Positions 52,493-61,645 of a DNA stretch of 64,000 nt are shown piece after piece. Origin of the DNA: Neobacillus sp. WH10 (lineage in GTDB: Bacteria > Bacillota > Bacilli > Bacillales > Cytobacillaceae); NCBI RefSeq assembly GCF_030123405.1, contig NZ_CP126110.1:5022001-5086000 (forward strand), given 5' to 3'. The notes under the pieces are model-generated. The model was not told where the DNA came from, did not search any database, and saw only the letters and a program-made list of their open reading frames with translations. Each line of letters opens with the position of its first letter. Positions within the stretch are counted from its first letter, which is position 1. Position numbers and translations under genes: made by a program.

Positions 52493-53101
52493 TTACTTAG
52501 AAGGTCTTGCCCGTATTAAATAGATGATATCTGACCAATAACGTTCGATATGATCGACCTGAAGAGTAGATTTTTCAATTATCTTATCGATATTTCTGTT
52601 ACAATGACACCCAGATATTTTAGCATAAAGCGGGTCAATCATTTTTTGAGTAAAGGATAGTAATGGATTAGAGCTCAGACCATGTTCCATTAACAGTATG
52701 ATCCCATCCTTACGGCACCAACTATTAAATTTACTTAATGTTACAATTGGGTCAGGATAACTGCAAAGTGAAAGGGTTGATACGATGCAATCAAAAGAGT
52801 TGTGTTCTAATATCAACTCATCAATATCTTCCTGTATAAATTCTGCTTTCACTTGAAAAATTGATGCTGCTCTTTTGGCACTCTTAATCATCTCTGAGCT
52901 AAAATCAACTCCTGTTACCTCAACATTATTACTATCATAGTAAGGAAAGTTCGCTCCAGCTCCAACTCCGACCTCTAAGACTTTTCCGTATGCGTTTTTT
53001 ATTATTTTATTTCTTAATCCAGCAAACTTTTGATTAGGACGATTATTTTCATACATCTTTACCTGTTTATCATATTTTTTAATTAGCTTTTCTTTTTTCA
53101 T
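52493..53101 (-). CDS. class I SAM-dependent methyltransferase
   Basis: A ~202-residue methyltransferase. VLEVGVGAGANFPYY is the SAM-binding motif I, VEVTGVDFSSEMI motif II with the acidic residue, and SFDCIVSTLSLCSYPDP motif III. It resembles UbiE/phospholipid N-methyltransferase types. ATG 53101 has GGAAGTGAG upstream. Substrate unknown. Confidence 0.85.
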   Translation of the reverse strand: MKKEKLIKKYDKQVKMYENNRPNQKFAGLRNKIIKNAYGKVLEVGVGAGANFPYYDSNNVEVTGVDFSSEMIKSAKRAASIFQVKAEFIQEDIDELILEHNSFDCIVSTLSLCSYPDPIVTLSKFNSWCRKDGIILLMEHGLSSNPLLSFTQKMIDPLYAKISGCHCNRNIDKIIEKSTLQVDHIERYWSDIIYLIRARPSK

Positions 53102-53221
53102 TTGCTCACTTCCTGAAAGATTGATTAGACTTGAAATGAGTATTTTCTTCATTTTGGGCTTTACCATGGAAATTAGATAATTTCATTATTATTCATAAGG
53201 TAATGGAATTGTTATTCAGCC

Positions 53222-53297
53222 AAACCTGCTTCTTTTATTAATAAAAAAAGGATCGTAGCAGCAATCCCTGTTCCAAACTCTAGCACCTGTTAATAAG
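53222..53297. repeat. R1 repeat overlapping a gene end
   Basis: AAACCTGCTTCTTTTATTAA, AAAAGGATCGTAGCAGCAAT, CTCTAGCACCTGTTAAT. The last part overlaps the 3' end of the following minus-strand gene, which may have gained its C-terminal residues from the repeat. Confidence 0.6.
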
Positions 53298-53867
53298 AAT
53301 TATTGAAAGAATAACTTTTAAGTTGTGCCAAGTTGATTTCCAATTCTTTTTTGTTATGCGGTCTTCGTAAATTTCTATTCGTTCTTTAGTCTCTGTAAAA
53401 AAAGGAGTGGGCTTCACCACTAGATTGACAACATCACTAATTCCACAAGGGGCTGTTAATATCACATTGTCGTTTTCATCCAATTTCACCCCTAAAGCTG
53501 TCGCTGTTTCAGGAAACTTTGAAATAGCATCAACGGAAGAAGAATAAGGAGGCATATTGCTTTTAATGTGCATTCTTGCTTCATTCTTTACAGACCAAGG
53601 AATGTTAGGCATTAGGGTTTTTAGGATTTCCTCAAGTTTCTTTTCCTCTAATTCATCAATATTTTTAGGGTCAAAATAAATTACATCAATATCTGGGATT
53701 AGGGTTCTTTCATTGAAATTATGTAATGTATCCCATATTTTTGAACGAACAAATCCAGCACATATCCACCAATCTGGCAAATTCAATAATTTTGCTGATT
53801 TTAATATGTCCATCATCCATTTATCTTCTCTAATAAGCCAAATAATTTTCTCCTCATTAAAAATCAT
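53280..53867 (-). CDS. nucleotidyltransferase-family protein (DUF925 type)
   Basis: A 195-residue protein: WWICAGFVRSKIWDTLH, PDIDVIYFDP (the acidic DxD nucleotidyltransferase motif) and MPPYSSSVDAISKFPETA, then a KNWKSTWHNLKV-type end. The final residues (SIILINRC) look atypical and coincide with an R1 repeat. Probably a nucleotidyltransferase with unknown target. The start has AAGGAGT at a long spacing, so it is uncertain. Confidence 0.82.
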   Translation of the reverse strand: MIFNEEKIIWLIREDKWMMDILKSAKLLNLPDWWICAGFVRSKIWDTLHNFNERTLIPDIDVIYFDPKNIDELEEKKLEEILKTLMPNIPWSVKNEARMHIKSNMPPYSSSVDAISKFPETATALGVKLDENDNVILTAPCGISDVVNLVVKPTPFFTETKERIEIYEDRITKKNWKSTWHNLKVILSIILINRC

Positions 53868-54003
53868 AGTAAATATTACTCCTTAAAAGATGTATTACAT
53901 TATTATTCTTTACCTTAAATACTTATCCATCTTCAAGTAACCAGTTCCGTTAGCCTTCCATGGAGGAGTATAGCTTCACCACAGTAAATGCAAAAAAAAT
54001 TAC

Positions 54004-54078
54004 GTTCTTACATGGTAGGCAAACATACCTAGTTACTGCACCAGCAAATGAAGGATAATTTAATTTTCAGGATAGTTG
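54004..54078. repeat. dispersed repeat R3, copy 2
   Basis: Second copy of the element at 12535-12609 (GTTCTTACATGGTAGGCAAA, ACCAGCAAATG, TTTAATTTTCAGGATA). It directly follows the methyltransferase gene below and precedes the DUF925 gene start. Confidence 0.6.
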
Positions 54079-54084
54079 AAAGAA

Positions 54085-54795
54085 CTATCCAATACTTTTT
54101 CTTACAACATATGTTATAGCATTGGTTTTTAATAATACAGGTTTTTCACTTCGAGTAATGTTGTATTCTAATGGGTTTACAACTGTTTTTAATACTTCCC
54201 ATCCTGTATATATACTACTTAACTTATTCATCATCACTTCTATCGAAAGATTTAATTCCATTAGTACATCTAGCTTTTCATTTGTTTCTAAATCTATTTC
54301 TTGAACTTCAGAATTTATTATGAGGCAATTTACTCCGTTGTTTTTAGTACCTTCAGGCATTTGTCGAACTACTTCTTCAAAAACTTCTTCTGACTTAACG
54401 TGTTCTAAAGCGGATACTGCAATAATAAAATCAAACTCATTTGGCTTTATTTTATAGTTACCTATATCTGCTTTTTCCGTTCGAATTACTTTCTCAACTT
54501 TATATTGTTTACTATATTCTTTTAATTTGTTTAATGCCGAATCCAGTAAATCTACACAAACAACTTTGCCATTCTTATTTTTTATTGCTTCGGCTATCGG
54601 AATACTATTTCTACCAACCCCACAACCTAAATCAATGACATTTAAGCTTTCATTATTATCAAATAAAGGTAATAAATCCATTACAGTTTTAACTGGTTTA
54701 TACAACCAAGAACCTTCTTCAAATAATTTATAGTTCTCATAGCAAAAATCGTGATACTTCTTCTCTTCATTTCGAATAAATTCTATGTTATTCAA
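54085..54795 (-). CDS. class I SAM-dependent methyltransferase
   Basis: A 236-residue enzyme: NVIDLGCGVGRNSIPIAEAI is motif I, VVCVDLLDSALNKL motif II, FDFIIAVSALEHVKSEEVF motif III. It is similar to TehB-like methyltransferases. TTG start with GGGGGAA upstream. Substrate unknown. Confidence 0.85.
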   Translation of the reverse strand: MNNIEFIRNEEKKYHDFCYENYKLFEEGSWLYKPVKTVMDLLPLFDNNESLNVIDLGCGVGRNSIPIAEAIKNKNGKVVCVDLLDSALNKLKEYSKQYKVEKVIRTEKADIGNYKIKPNEFDFIIAVSALEHVKSEEVFEEVVRQMPEGTKNNGVNCLIINSEVQEIDLETNEKLDVLMELNLSIEVMMNKLSSIYTGWEVLKTVVNPLEYNITRSEKPVLLKTNAITYVVRKSIG

Positions 54796-55764
54796 TGTGT
54801 TTCCCCCATAAAATTGATTTTCTCCCTTTTCATTACTATATTTGAAGACGTTATTCCTTCTTTAATTGATCCGCCTGTGTGTTCAATAAATAGGTTCGCT
54901 TGTTATAAAAAATTGAACCAAGAATTAAACTATCCATCTTACTTCATCCCTAAAATCCACTTGTGATAAAAAAATTCTAGTAGTTTCTCCATAATCAAAC
55001 GTTTGATTAAATCCACTATAAACTCTATTATATTAAGCTTTAGTCTCTCAAGTGCGAGAAGAAATTTGTTGAAAGTTGTATAGAAAATGGGACTTTTCCA
55101 TAACAAACGAGCTCTTCCCACAGAAAATACAAATATCAACTATTCTCTACATGTACTAACCTAACTAATCGTTTGCTTAAAAACTTAGTAAACACTGCTA
55201 CCAAGGGATTCTATCAATCTGACAGAAAAATATTTTGTCGCTATACAAGTAAAACTTCGCCAGAAAATAAAACAATATTCCCCAGAAAATGATTTCATTC
55301 GTTTGGACCTACATGTTTCTACTCATTTCCCTTTTTTTCAGCACTACTCAAACATTTGATTAAAGTTGCCTTAAGCCTGCTTCCATAAACACTTTTTACA
55401 CCTAAACGCTAAAAAAGAATGTCGATAGATGCCAAATTATTTAAAAAAGGAACTTTTAGTAGAGACTGAACGAGATTGATCCTGTTACAGAAACTAGTAC
55501 TTTATTACTGGATTTTCTACAGAAGGTAATAGATTGCAGCTAATTATGAAAATGGTAGTATGTCCAACATCATCTATTTTCTACTAATTATGACAAAAAT
55601 GGGACAGAAAATGACACAGAGCGTCGAATATTAATAGAGGGAGAGTTAATTGTGATAGCTGGCATTTAGTAACAAATAAAGATTTTATTATCAACCATGA
55701 ACATATGCCTGTAATACTACAGAAGGAATACATATCATAATTATGCCAGTCAATTTTTCATTGT
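54796..55764. other. long gene-free stretch
   Basis: About 970 bp without a supported gene. It is AT-rich with several CAGAAAATG-type words (near 55083, 55267, 55613) and decayed-looking sequence; short frames lack ribosome sites. Confidence 0.5.
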
Positions 55765-55860
55765 CTTATCCCGCATTAATGGGCAGTAAGACGCCACTTC
55801 AAGACTTTCAGAAAAACAAATAAGGATAAGTGAGGGAAGGAACACCCTAACTTATGGAAG
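55765..55860 (+). mobile_element. second IS605/TnpB 3'-end-like relic
   Basis: TTATCCCGCATTAATGGGCA, GTAAGACGCCACTTCAAGA and GGATAAGTGAGGGAAGG align with the relic at 4818-4974. More degenerate, no tnpB nearby. Confidence 0.4.
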
Positions 55861-55932
55861 TTTTACTTTATCTGGAACGGCAGCAATTGAATATTGATGC
55901 AAACGTTTACTATTAACTATGGAGAGGGTTAA
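55861..55932 (+). promoter_or_regulatory. leader of the LysM gene with cre-like site
   Basis: TGCAAACGTTTACT (55898-55911) is two changes from the cre consensus TGWAANCGNTNWCA, so catabolite control is possible but weakly supported. GGAGAGGG lies before the ATG. Confidence 0.3.
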
Positions 55933-57465
55933 ATGGTTACTTTGACTGAAGAACTAGTTGTAAATGGTGAATTAATACTAAGCAGGAAAGAAACTTATGG
56001 AAAAAAGAAGCAAGTAAAAAGTGTACCCGTTTTTACTTCAAGGATGGAAAGACGCGAATATTATCAAAGCCTACAGTTTGATATTCGAAATGTTTTAGAT
56101 ATCAAAGGATTCTTAAAAGATATTCGTGAAAATTGGAATACATATGTTTCACAGGTTAGCCAATGGATTCAAAATTCTGTAGTAAAAAAACTTGTAGTGA
56201 CTGGCATTTTTACAGTTGTTCTTGGCTTATATACAATCACTGCGAATGCAGGATTTATTCAAGAATACACGTATCAGGTAAAAAGCGGTGAAAATATTGA
56301 AACAATCGCTGCAAAACATGGTGTCACAGCGCAGGAAATTTTAGATGCCAATGGGCTGTCTTCCATTGACGGTAAAAAAATTCTATTACCAAAAGTAGAA
56401 GACAGAACTGTTACCGCCACATCACTAAATGTTCGCTCGCAGCCAAACACTATAAGTAGTATTATTGGAACATATAAAAAAGGTGATGTTGTGAAGGTTG
56501 CATACGTAGAAAACGGATGGGCTGCCATTTTGATTAAAGGACGCGTTTGTTTTGTGAGTGCTGCCTACCTTACACAAACACCGGCAGGTTCATCAACAGT
56601 CGAATCTCAAGCAAAAACAATGTATGTAACTGCATCGTCGTTGAAAGTTAGAGATGCTGCTTCTACGAACAGTGCTGTACTGGGTTCGTTAAAATTAAAT
56701 GATCGTGTGTCTGTTACATCAATCTCTAATGGTTGGGCTCAGATTAAATTCAACGGCAAAACAGCGTTTGTTAGTGCAACATATTTAACGAATAACGCGC
56801 CAACAAATACACCAAATGAGTCCGATAAAAACAACAGCACAACAAATGAGTCCGATAAAAATAACAGCACAACAATAAGTTCATCTGAATATGTGATTAA
56901 GAGCGGTGATACTTTTACAAAAATAAGTAAAGCTTTAGGGGTCTCTGTCTCATCCATTCAAGCACTAAATCCAACAGTAAACCCATCAAAGTTGAAAATT
57001 GGACAAACAATTAAAGTCCCTGTCAAAAATACAACAAATGAGTCCGATAAAAACAACAATACAACAAATGAGTCTGATAAAAATAACAGCTCAACAATAA
57101 GTTCATCTGAATATGTAATTAAGAGCGGTGATACTTTTACAAAAATAAGTAAAGCATTAGGGGTCTCTGTCTCATCCATTCAAGCACTAAATCCAACAGT
57201 AAACCCATCAAAGTTGAAAATTGGACAAACAATCAAAGTCCCTGTCACAACTACCTCTACTACTACTCAAATAAGAGTAACAGCTAAAATAGGAGGAGTA
57301 GACGCTGATGGAACTTTCCGTTTTATCACGTCTGATGGCAACACTTATTGTGCAAAAGCAAAAGGCAACCTGAAAAATGAATTATTTAACTACCAAGGGA
57401 AAATAGTAACCCTAACACTTGAAGGAAAAAGAGGTCAACAAATGACTTTAATTTCTCTTCAATAA
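55933..57465 (+). CDS. LysM/SH3b multidomain wall-binding protein
   Basis: A 510-residue protein. Residues 1-80 are soluble with no known domain (segment RMERREYYQSLQFDIRNVLD), 84-108 a membrane helix (LVVTGIFTVVLGLYTITA), 114-155 a LysM, ~158-290 two SH3b domains, ~318-361 and ~392-435 two nearly identical LysM domains, and ~440-510 a beta-rich tail. The last two LysMs plus their NESDKNNSTT linkers form a 222-bp (74-codon) duplication at 56815-57036 and 57037-57258. The N-terminal cytosolic part with an internal anchor is unusual. Probably anchors to peptidoglycan. Confidence 0.85.
   Translation: MVTLTEELVVNGELILSRKETYGKKKQVKSVPVFTSRMERREYYQSLQFDIRNVLDIKGFLKDIRENWNTYVSQVSQWIQNSVVKKLVVTGIFTVVLGLYTITANAGFIQEYTYQVKSGENIETIAAKHGVTAQEILDANGLSSIDGKKILLPKVEDRTVTATSLNVRSQPNTISSIIGTYKKGDVVKVAYVENGWAAILIKGRVCFVSAAYLTQTPAGSSTVESQAKTMYVTASSLKVRDAASTNSAVLGSLKLNDRVSVTSISNGWAQIKFNGKTAFVSATYLTNNAPTNTPNESDKNNSTTNESDKNNSTTISSSEYVIKSGDTFTKISKALGVSVSSIQALNPTVNPSKLKIGQTIKVPVKNTTNESDKNNNTTNESDKNNSSTISSSEYVIKSGDTFTKISKALGVSVSSIQALNPTVNPSKLKIGQTIKVPVTTTSTTTQIRVTAKIGGVDADGTFRFITSDGNTYCAKAKGNLKNELFNYQGKIVTLTLEGKRGQQMTLISLQ
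56815..57258 (+). repeat. 222-bp in-frame tandem duplication
   Basis: Two 74-codon copies inside the LysM gene start at 56815 and 57037 and differ at few bases. Each also holds an internal 10-codon doublet encoding NESDKNNSTT (56815 and 56845; 57037 and 57067). Confidence 0.9.
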
Positions 57466-57483
57466 ATCGTACAGGTGAAATTA

Positions 57484-57508
57484 AAAGCCTCGATGTAGGC
57501 TTTTTTTA
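57484..57508 (+). terminator. terminator of the LysM gene
   Basis: AAAGCCT/AGGCTTT around CGATG?-type loop, followed by a T-run. Confidence 0.8.
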
Positions 57509-57697
57509 TTCTGTGCAAGTTGGTAGAGAGGAATGTTTTTAAAGCCTCTAATATTTATATCGGTATAAGAATGAGTTTGTTTAGGACTTAAAAGAAGAAA
57601 GTGAATTCTTTTATCAGGAAAAGGCCACTTAAGATTTGTGACAGCATAAGGGGCCAAAGTAATCTAATTCAATAACAGACAAACCTTTTAATAATAA

Positions 57698-57732
57698 AAA
57701 GAGGTCGGATTCCATTGAACCGACCTCTTTTT
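57698..57732. terminator. bidirectional terminator
   Basis: AAAGAGGTCGG (57698-57708) pairs with CCGACCTCTTT (near 57720-57730); A-run before and T-run after. It ends the minus-strand catabolic operon. Confidence 0.85.
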
Positions 57733-57753
57733 GCATCTGACAACTCACTTCAT

Positions 57754-59403
57754 CTAATTAAATTCTAAATGGGGCTCAAGCTCGGCTTCGAAGATTCTCG
57801 GCCAAGGTAACTTAACATGGACGCTTTCTAATGAAGAGATAGTTTTATAGAAATCCTTAGTACCTCTTGAGCCAATGTACACTTTTTTACCATCAAAGTA
57901 TTGATACCAGTACTCTGTCTCTTTTGTGAGTTTTTCTTTTACAAAATTATTTACTATGTCATACTTATCTCCGAGGGACCATTCACTTGCTCCAATTTGT
58001 TGTATATAGGTTCTTGCTGCTGGATGGACAACATTTTTGTATCCTTGATCTTTAGCAAAGCGATGGAGTAAGAATTCGAAATGGGCCTTTGCTGTTTGCT
58101 CATACAACGGGACTCCAAATCCAGAGGTTTGATTTAAAAAGGCAAATCGTGCAGCTGCATGGCCGACAGTAATCCCCATAGCATTACCAGCAGTATTCCA
58201 GCCGCTATAGGAAAGAATTTTTGTAAGATCGACTGATTCAGCAAGCTTCATGACAAATGGTTCATCTGCTTTATTTACCACTAGAACATCGCCAATCGCC
58301 ACCTGTTTACCCTTTGCCATTAATTCTTTTGTTCGATTAACCAGCCATTCTATATCCTTTGATCTTGTCGAACTACTAGAAGAAGGTGTATTTAGCAGGA
58401 GATGAATATCAGCTTGATCTTCGTTATCTACAATTGTACCGCCTGCTGAAGCGATATGTTTTTGCACATTGTAGTCAAATGTCGTATCTTCAAAAGGCGC
58501 AATCCAGTCTTCTCCGTGAATTCCTCCATATTCAATGAAGAACTTTGGCGAAGTATGAAAGTAATGGTTCACGAAACGAGATACATACACGACACCTACT
58601 TCATCTGCACCTGGGAAAACAGAAACTTGATCCTGAACATGAAGTTCATTGACTTTTGCTAATAACTGCTCTCTCTCTGCACGGTGTAATCCATATGGAG
58701 CAGCATCATCCTGAGCTAAAATTAAATTGTCAATATAACCTTGATGAACCCAATCAATCATAATTTTGTTAACGGTGTGATTTCTTGCTCGCGCTTTCTT
58801 GTAATCTTCTAACACAGATGCAGGAATTAACGACTCCAGCTCATCTAATCTTTCTTTACCAGCCATTCCTAAATTAACGACCTTATCGTACAAAATAGCC
58901 CATTCACTAATAAGAGAATAATATTTAGCATATTCATCACTAATGGCTGTAACGGCAAGCCTTTGGATTGTATCGTAAACATACACAGGCTTTTCAGGAT
59001 ATAATTCCTTCAACTTTTTAATAACCTGGATATCCTTAAGGGAATCTTCTAATGATTTAACACCTGTTCGTGAAGCCACTAGGCCTCCATAGGCAAGCAT
59101 ACTCGTAGAAATGACAAATCCGTCCGCCTTATCTGCGTTCTCTAGGACCCATTTGCTTATTTCCTCACCATTACCTGGTTCCGTGAAATAGCCAATCATT
59201 TCTTTTGGCGGTACAATGACATTTACACCTGCTGAATGTCCAACCTGCTGAGGAAAATAGATATTGGCTGGGCGATCATCTAATGGAACCAATAAAACAG
59301 TAGCCAGCTCATTCTTTTTCTCCTTAGCCTCAATCATACCAACAGAGCTAAACAGTAAAAAAACGGCAAGAATTAGTGAAACAAACGTTCTCAAGCTTTT
59401 CAC
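57754..59403 (-). CDS. secreted DUF4127 protein
   Basis: A 549-residue exported protein of the DUF4127 family. Signal peptide FVSLILAVFLLFSSVGMIEA. Family-like stretches include VLLVPLDDRPANIYFPQQVG, GFVISTSMLAYGGLVASRTG, LILAQDDAAPYGLHRAERE, and FPGADEVGVVYVSRF, which give many Asp/Glu/His residues suited to metal or sugar chemistry. The family has no known activity that I can cite. It is the last gene of the ABC/FAD operon. GTG start with AAAGGAGG upstream. Confidence 0.85.
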   Translation of the reverse strand: MKSLRTFVSLILAVFLLFSSVGMIEAKEKKNELATVLLVPLDDRPANIYFPQQVGHSAGVNVIVPPKEMIGYFTEPGNGEEISKWVLENADKADGFVISTSMLAYGGLVASRTGVKSLEDSLKDIQVIKKLKELYPEKPVYVYDTIQRLAVTAISDEYAKYYSLISEWAILYDKVVNLGMAGKERLDELESLIPASVLEDYKKARARNHTVNKIMIDWVHQGYIDNLILAQDDAAPYGLHRAEREQLLAKVNELHVQDQVSVFPGADEVGVVYVSRFVNHYFHTSPKFFIEYGGIHGEDWIAPFEDTTFDYNVQKHIASAGGTIVDNEDQADIHLLLNTPSSSSSTRSKDIEWLVNRTKELMAKGKQVAIGDVLVVNKADEPFVMKLAESVDLTKILSYSGWNTAGNAMGITVGHAAARFAFLNQTSGFGVPLYEQTAKAHFEFLLHRFAKDQGYKNVVHPAARTYIQQIGASEWSLGDKYDIVNNFVKEKLTKETEYWYQYFDGKKVYIGSRGTKDFYKTISSLESVHVKLPWPRIFEAELEPHLEFN

Positions 59404-59440
59404 GATTTTCCTCCTTTACATTACCTAAATAGTGACACTT

Positions 59441-60802
59441 TTAAAGAACTACCCCATTATCTGTTAAATATTTTCTTAACTTGGTGATATTCACGTCTTT
59501 TGGTGCAACATGATCAGTAATGGAAAGGGCTGCGGCTGTTCCGGCAGCTTGACCTGTGGCCATTGCGCTAGGAGTCAGTCTAGTGGTTGCTAATGCCTCG
59601 TGTGTGGTTGAAATACACCTCCCTGCTACTAATAAATTATCCATTCGTTTTGGCACGAGGCATCGGTACGGTATGCCATAGCTCCCATCTCCTTCGATGT
59701 CTTTTGCTTGAACGCCTTTACCACTTGGATCATGTATGTCAATTGGGTAGCCGCTGAGTGCAATGGTATCTTCGAATTTCCTTCCTTCCACCACATTCTC
59801 AATCGTAAGGATATATTGTCCCTCAATACGTCGTGTCTCTCGAATGCCGATTTGTGTCCCAACAGCCGAGATGGATGCCTTTTCGAAGCCTGGAATTTTC
59901 TGTTGCAAGAACTCCGCCATCATCAGTACCTGTTTTCTTCCTTCTCTTTCCCCAGCTGATAAATCAAATACATCCGTTCCATCTAAACCTTGAACACGAG
60001 TACAATTAACAAGAACCTCGTCATCCTCAGGGCCTGCAAAGAACAGCACTTGATCCCGATTAATAGGTACGTCTGATTCATTCCATTCCTTATAAAAGCC
60101 CTGAATACCTGTTAATGGTATTTCATCCAATAGTTCAATCGGGGTTTTCTTGTAAAAATTAGTAGGATTATTCTTCATCGATTCCTTTACCTTTTCAAGG
60201 TTTACACCCCTCATTCGGAACTTCATCGTCATTGGCTGTGTTTTATGATCTTGGTCTCTTCCTTTTAAACAAGGAGCACCAGAAAGGTAAGCGACGTCCG
60301 CATCTCCTGTCGTATCGATAAATCTATTAGCAAAAACGCGGATTGGACCGGACTTTGTTGTGAGATGCAGGGAGGTAATACGATTTCCCTCAGTTTCCAC
60401 TTGATCTACAAAACTATGAACAAGTACTTCAACGCCTGCTTCTTCAAGCATGTCTAATGCCAACAACTTATATTTTTCCGGATGATAGGGGGTTACGGAA
60501 TAGGTGAATCCTACTGTATCACGTAAATGGCCAGGTGAACCGTCCATTTTCATTAATCTCTCTACTATTTCTTGAGCAATTCCTTTTATGACTTGTTTTC
60601 CAGAATTAGTGTGAAATGTCATCCATGGATATACAAGTGCAATAGTTGACATCCCTCCTAGAAAACCATACCGTTCAATTAGCAGTGTTTTTGCACCTGC
60701 CCTGCCTGCGGCAATAGCGGCATTAATGCCAGCAGGTCCCCCGCCTGCCACCACCACATCAAAAGAGAGTTCAGACTTCAAACTAGACACATCCTTTTTC
60801 AA
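59441..60802 (-). CDS. FAD-dependent oxidoreductase (FAD_oxidored family)
   Basis: A 453-residue flavoprotein. The N-terminal FAD loop is VVVAGGGPAGINAAIAAGRA with the GFLGGMST motif of this group; RFIDTTGDADVAYLSGA and LVAGRCISTTHEAL lie later. Related enzymes oxidise sugar or polyol hydroxyls and are often found with solute-binding transporters. TTG start overlaps the end of the permease region, so it is coupled. Confidence 0.85.
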   Translation of the reverse strand: MKKDVSSLKSELSFDVVVAGGGPAGINAAIAAGRAGAKTLLIERYGFLGGMSTIALVYPWMTFHTNSGKQVIKGIAQEIVERLMKMDGSPGHLRDTVGFTYSVTPYHPEKYKLLALDMLEEAGVEVLVHSFVDQVETEGNRITSLHLTTKSGPIRVFANRFIDTTGDADVAYLSGAPCLKGRDQDHKTQPMTMKFRMRGVNLEKVKESMKNNPTNFYKKTPIELLDEIPLTGIQGFYKEWNESDVPINRDQVLFFAGPEDDEVLVNCTRVQGLDGTDVFDLSAGEREGRKQVLMMAEFLQQKIPGFEKASISAVGTQIGIRETRRIEGQYILTIENVVEGRKFEDTIALSGYPIDIHDPSGKGVQAKDIEGDGSYGIPYRCLVPKRMDNLLVAGRCISTTHEALATTRLTPSAMATGQAAGTAAALSITDHVAPKDVNITKLRKYLTDNGVVL

Positions 60803-60808
60803 AATCGA

Positions 60809-61645
60809 TTATTTTCCACCAGTCATCGTGGCTCCCTCAATAAATTGTTTTTGCGCTAAGAAGAATACGATTAACAACGGAACGGTTGCCATGACAGACG
60901 CACTCATCAATAACTCCCATTTTGTCCCTACTTCATCAGTAAATAGCGCCAAAGCTAATGGCAAGGTCATCAGCTCTTTTGAATTAATGTAAATAAGAGG
61001 CTCATAGAATTCATTCCAGCTTGTTAAAAAGGTGAATATTGTTAGGGTTGCGATGGCTGGTTTTGCAAGTGGCAGCATAATACTCCAATAGATTCGAAAA
61101 TAGGAACATCCATCTAACTTAGCCGCCTCTTCTAATTCTTTAGGGACTAATAAGAAAAATTGCCTCATGACGAAAATCCCAAACACTCCTGCCGGCCCTA
61201 AAATAGGAATGGCGATTAACGGGACATGGGTATTAATCAATCCTAAATCTCTCATAAATAGAAAAAGAGGAATAGTAATGACTTCAACGGGAATCATCAT
61301 GGTGCTTAATAAACATAAGAACAGCAACGAACTTCCTTTAAACTTTAATTTTGCAAAGGCATAGCCGGCTAGTGATCCGAAGAAAATCGTACCGATCGTG
61401 ACCAAAACGGCAATGTAAAAACTATTAAAATAAAATAGATGAAATGGAGTAGACTTAAGTACCTCAAGAAAGTTTTCCCACCTAAAAGGATCTGGGATTA
61501 ACTGAAAGGTAAATATTTTTGTTGAATCTTTAAAGGATGTATTAATCATCCATAAAAAAGGCACAATCATAATCAAAGAAATAATACCTAATATTCCGTA
61601 AAAGGATATTTTTGTAAGAACTCCATTTCTCTTCTTATTGTTCAT
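60809..61645 (-). CDS. CUT1 sugar ABC transporter permease (MalG type)
   Basis: A 278-residue membrane protein with six helices. The EAA motif EAAKLDGCSYFRIYWSIMLP contacts the ATPase. It pairs with the following permease; the ATG lies inside the end of that gene. No ATPase gene is present in the window. Confidence 0.9.
   Translation of the reverse strand: MNNKKRNGVLTKISFYGILGIISLIMIVPFLWMINTSFKDSTKIFTFQLIPDPFRWENFLEVLKSTPFHLFYFNSFYIAVLVTIGTIFFGSLAGYAFAKLKFKGSSLLFLCLLSTMMIPVEVITIPLFLFMRDLGLINTHVPLIAIPILGPAGVFGIFVMRQFFLLVPKELEEAAKLDGCSYFRIYWSIMLPLAKPAIATLTIFTFLTSWNEFYEPLIYINSKELMTLPLALALFTDEVGTKWELLMSASVMATVPLLIVFFLAQKQFIEGATMTGGK

Noticed and set aside
55898..55911. cre site controlling the LysM gene
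   Set aside because: Two mismatches including the outermost conserved base; kept only as a low-confidence note.
59708..59993. Plus-strand frames within the FAD oxidoreductase gene
   Set aside because: Shadows of a well-supported gene on the other strand.
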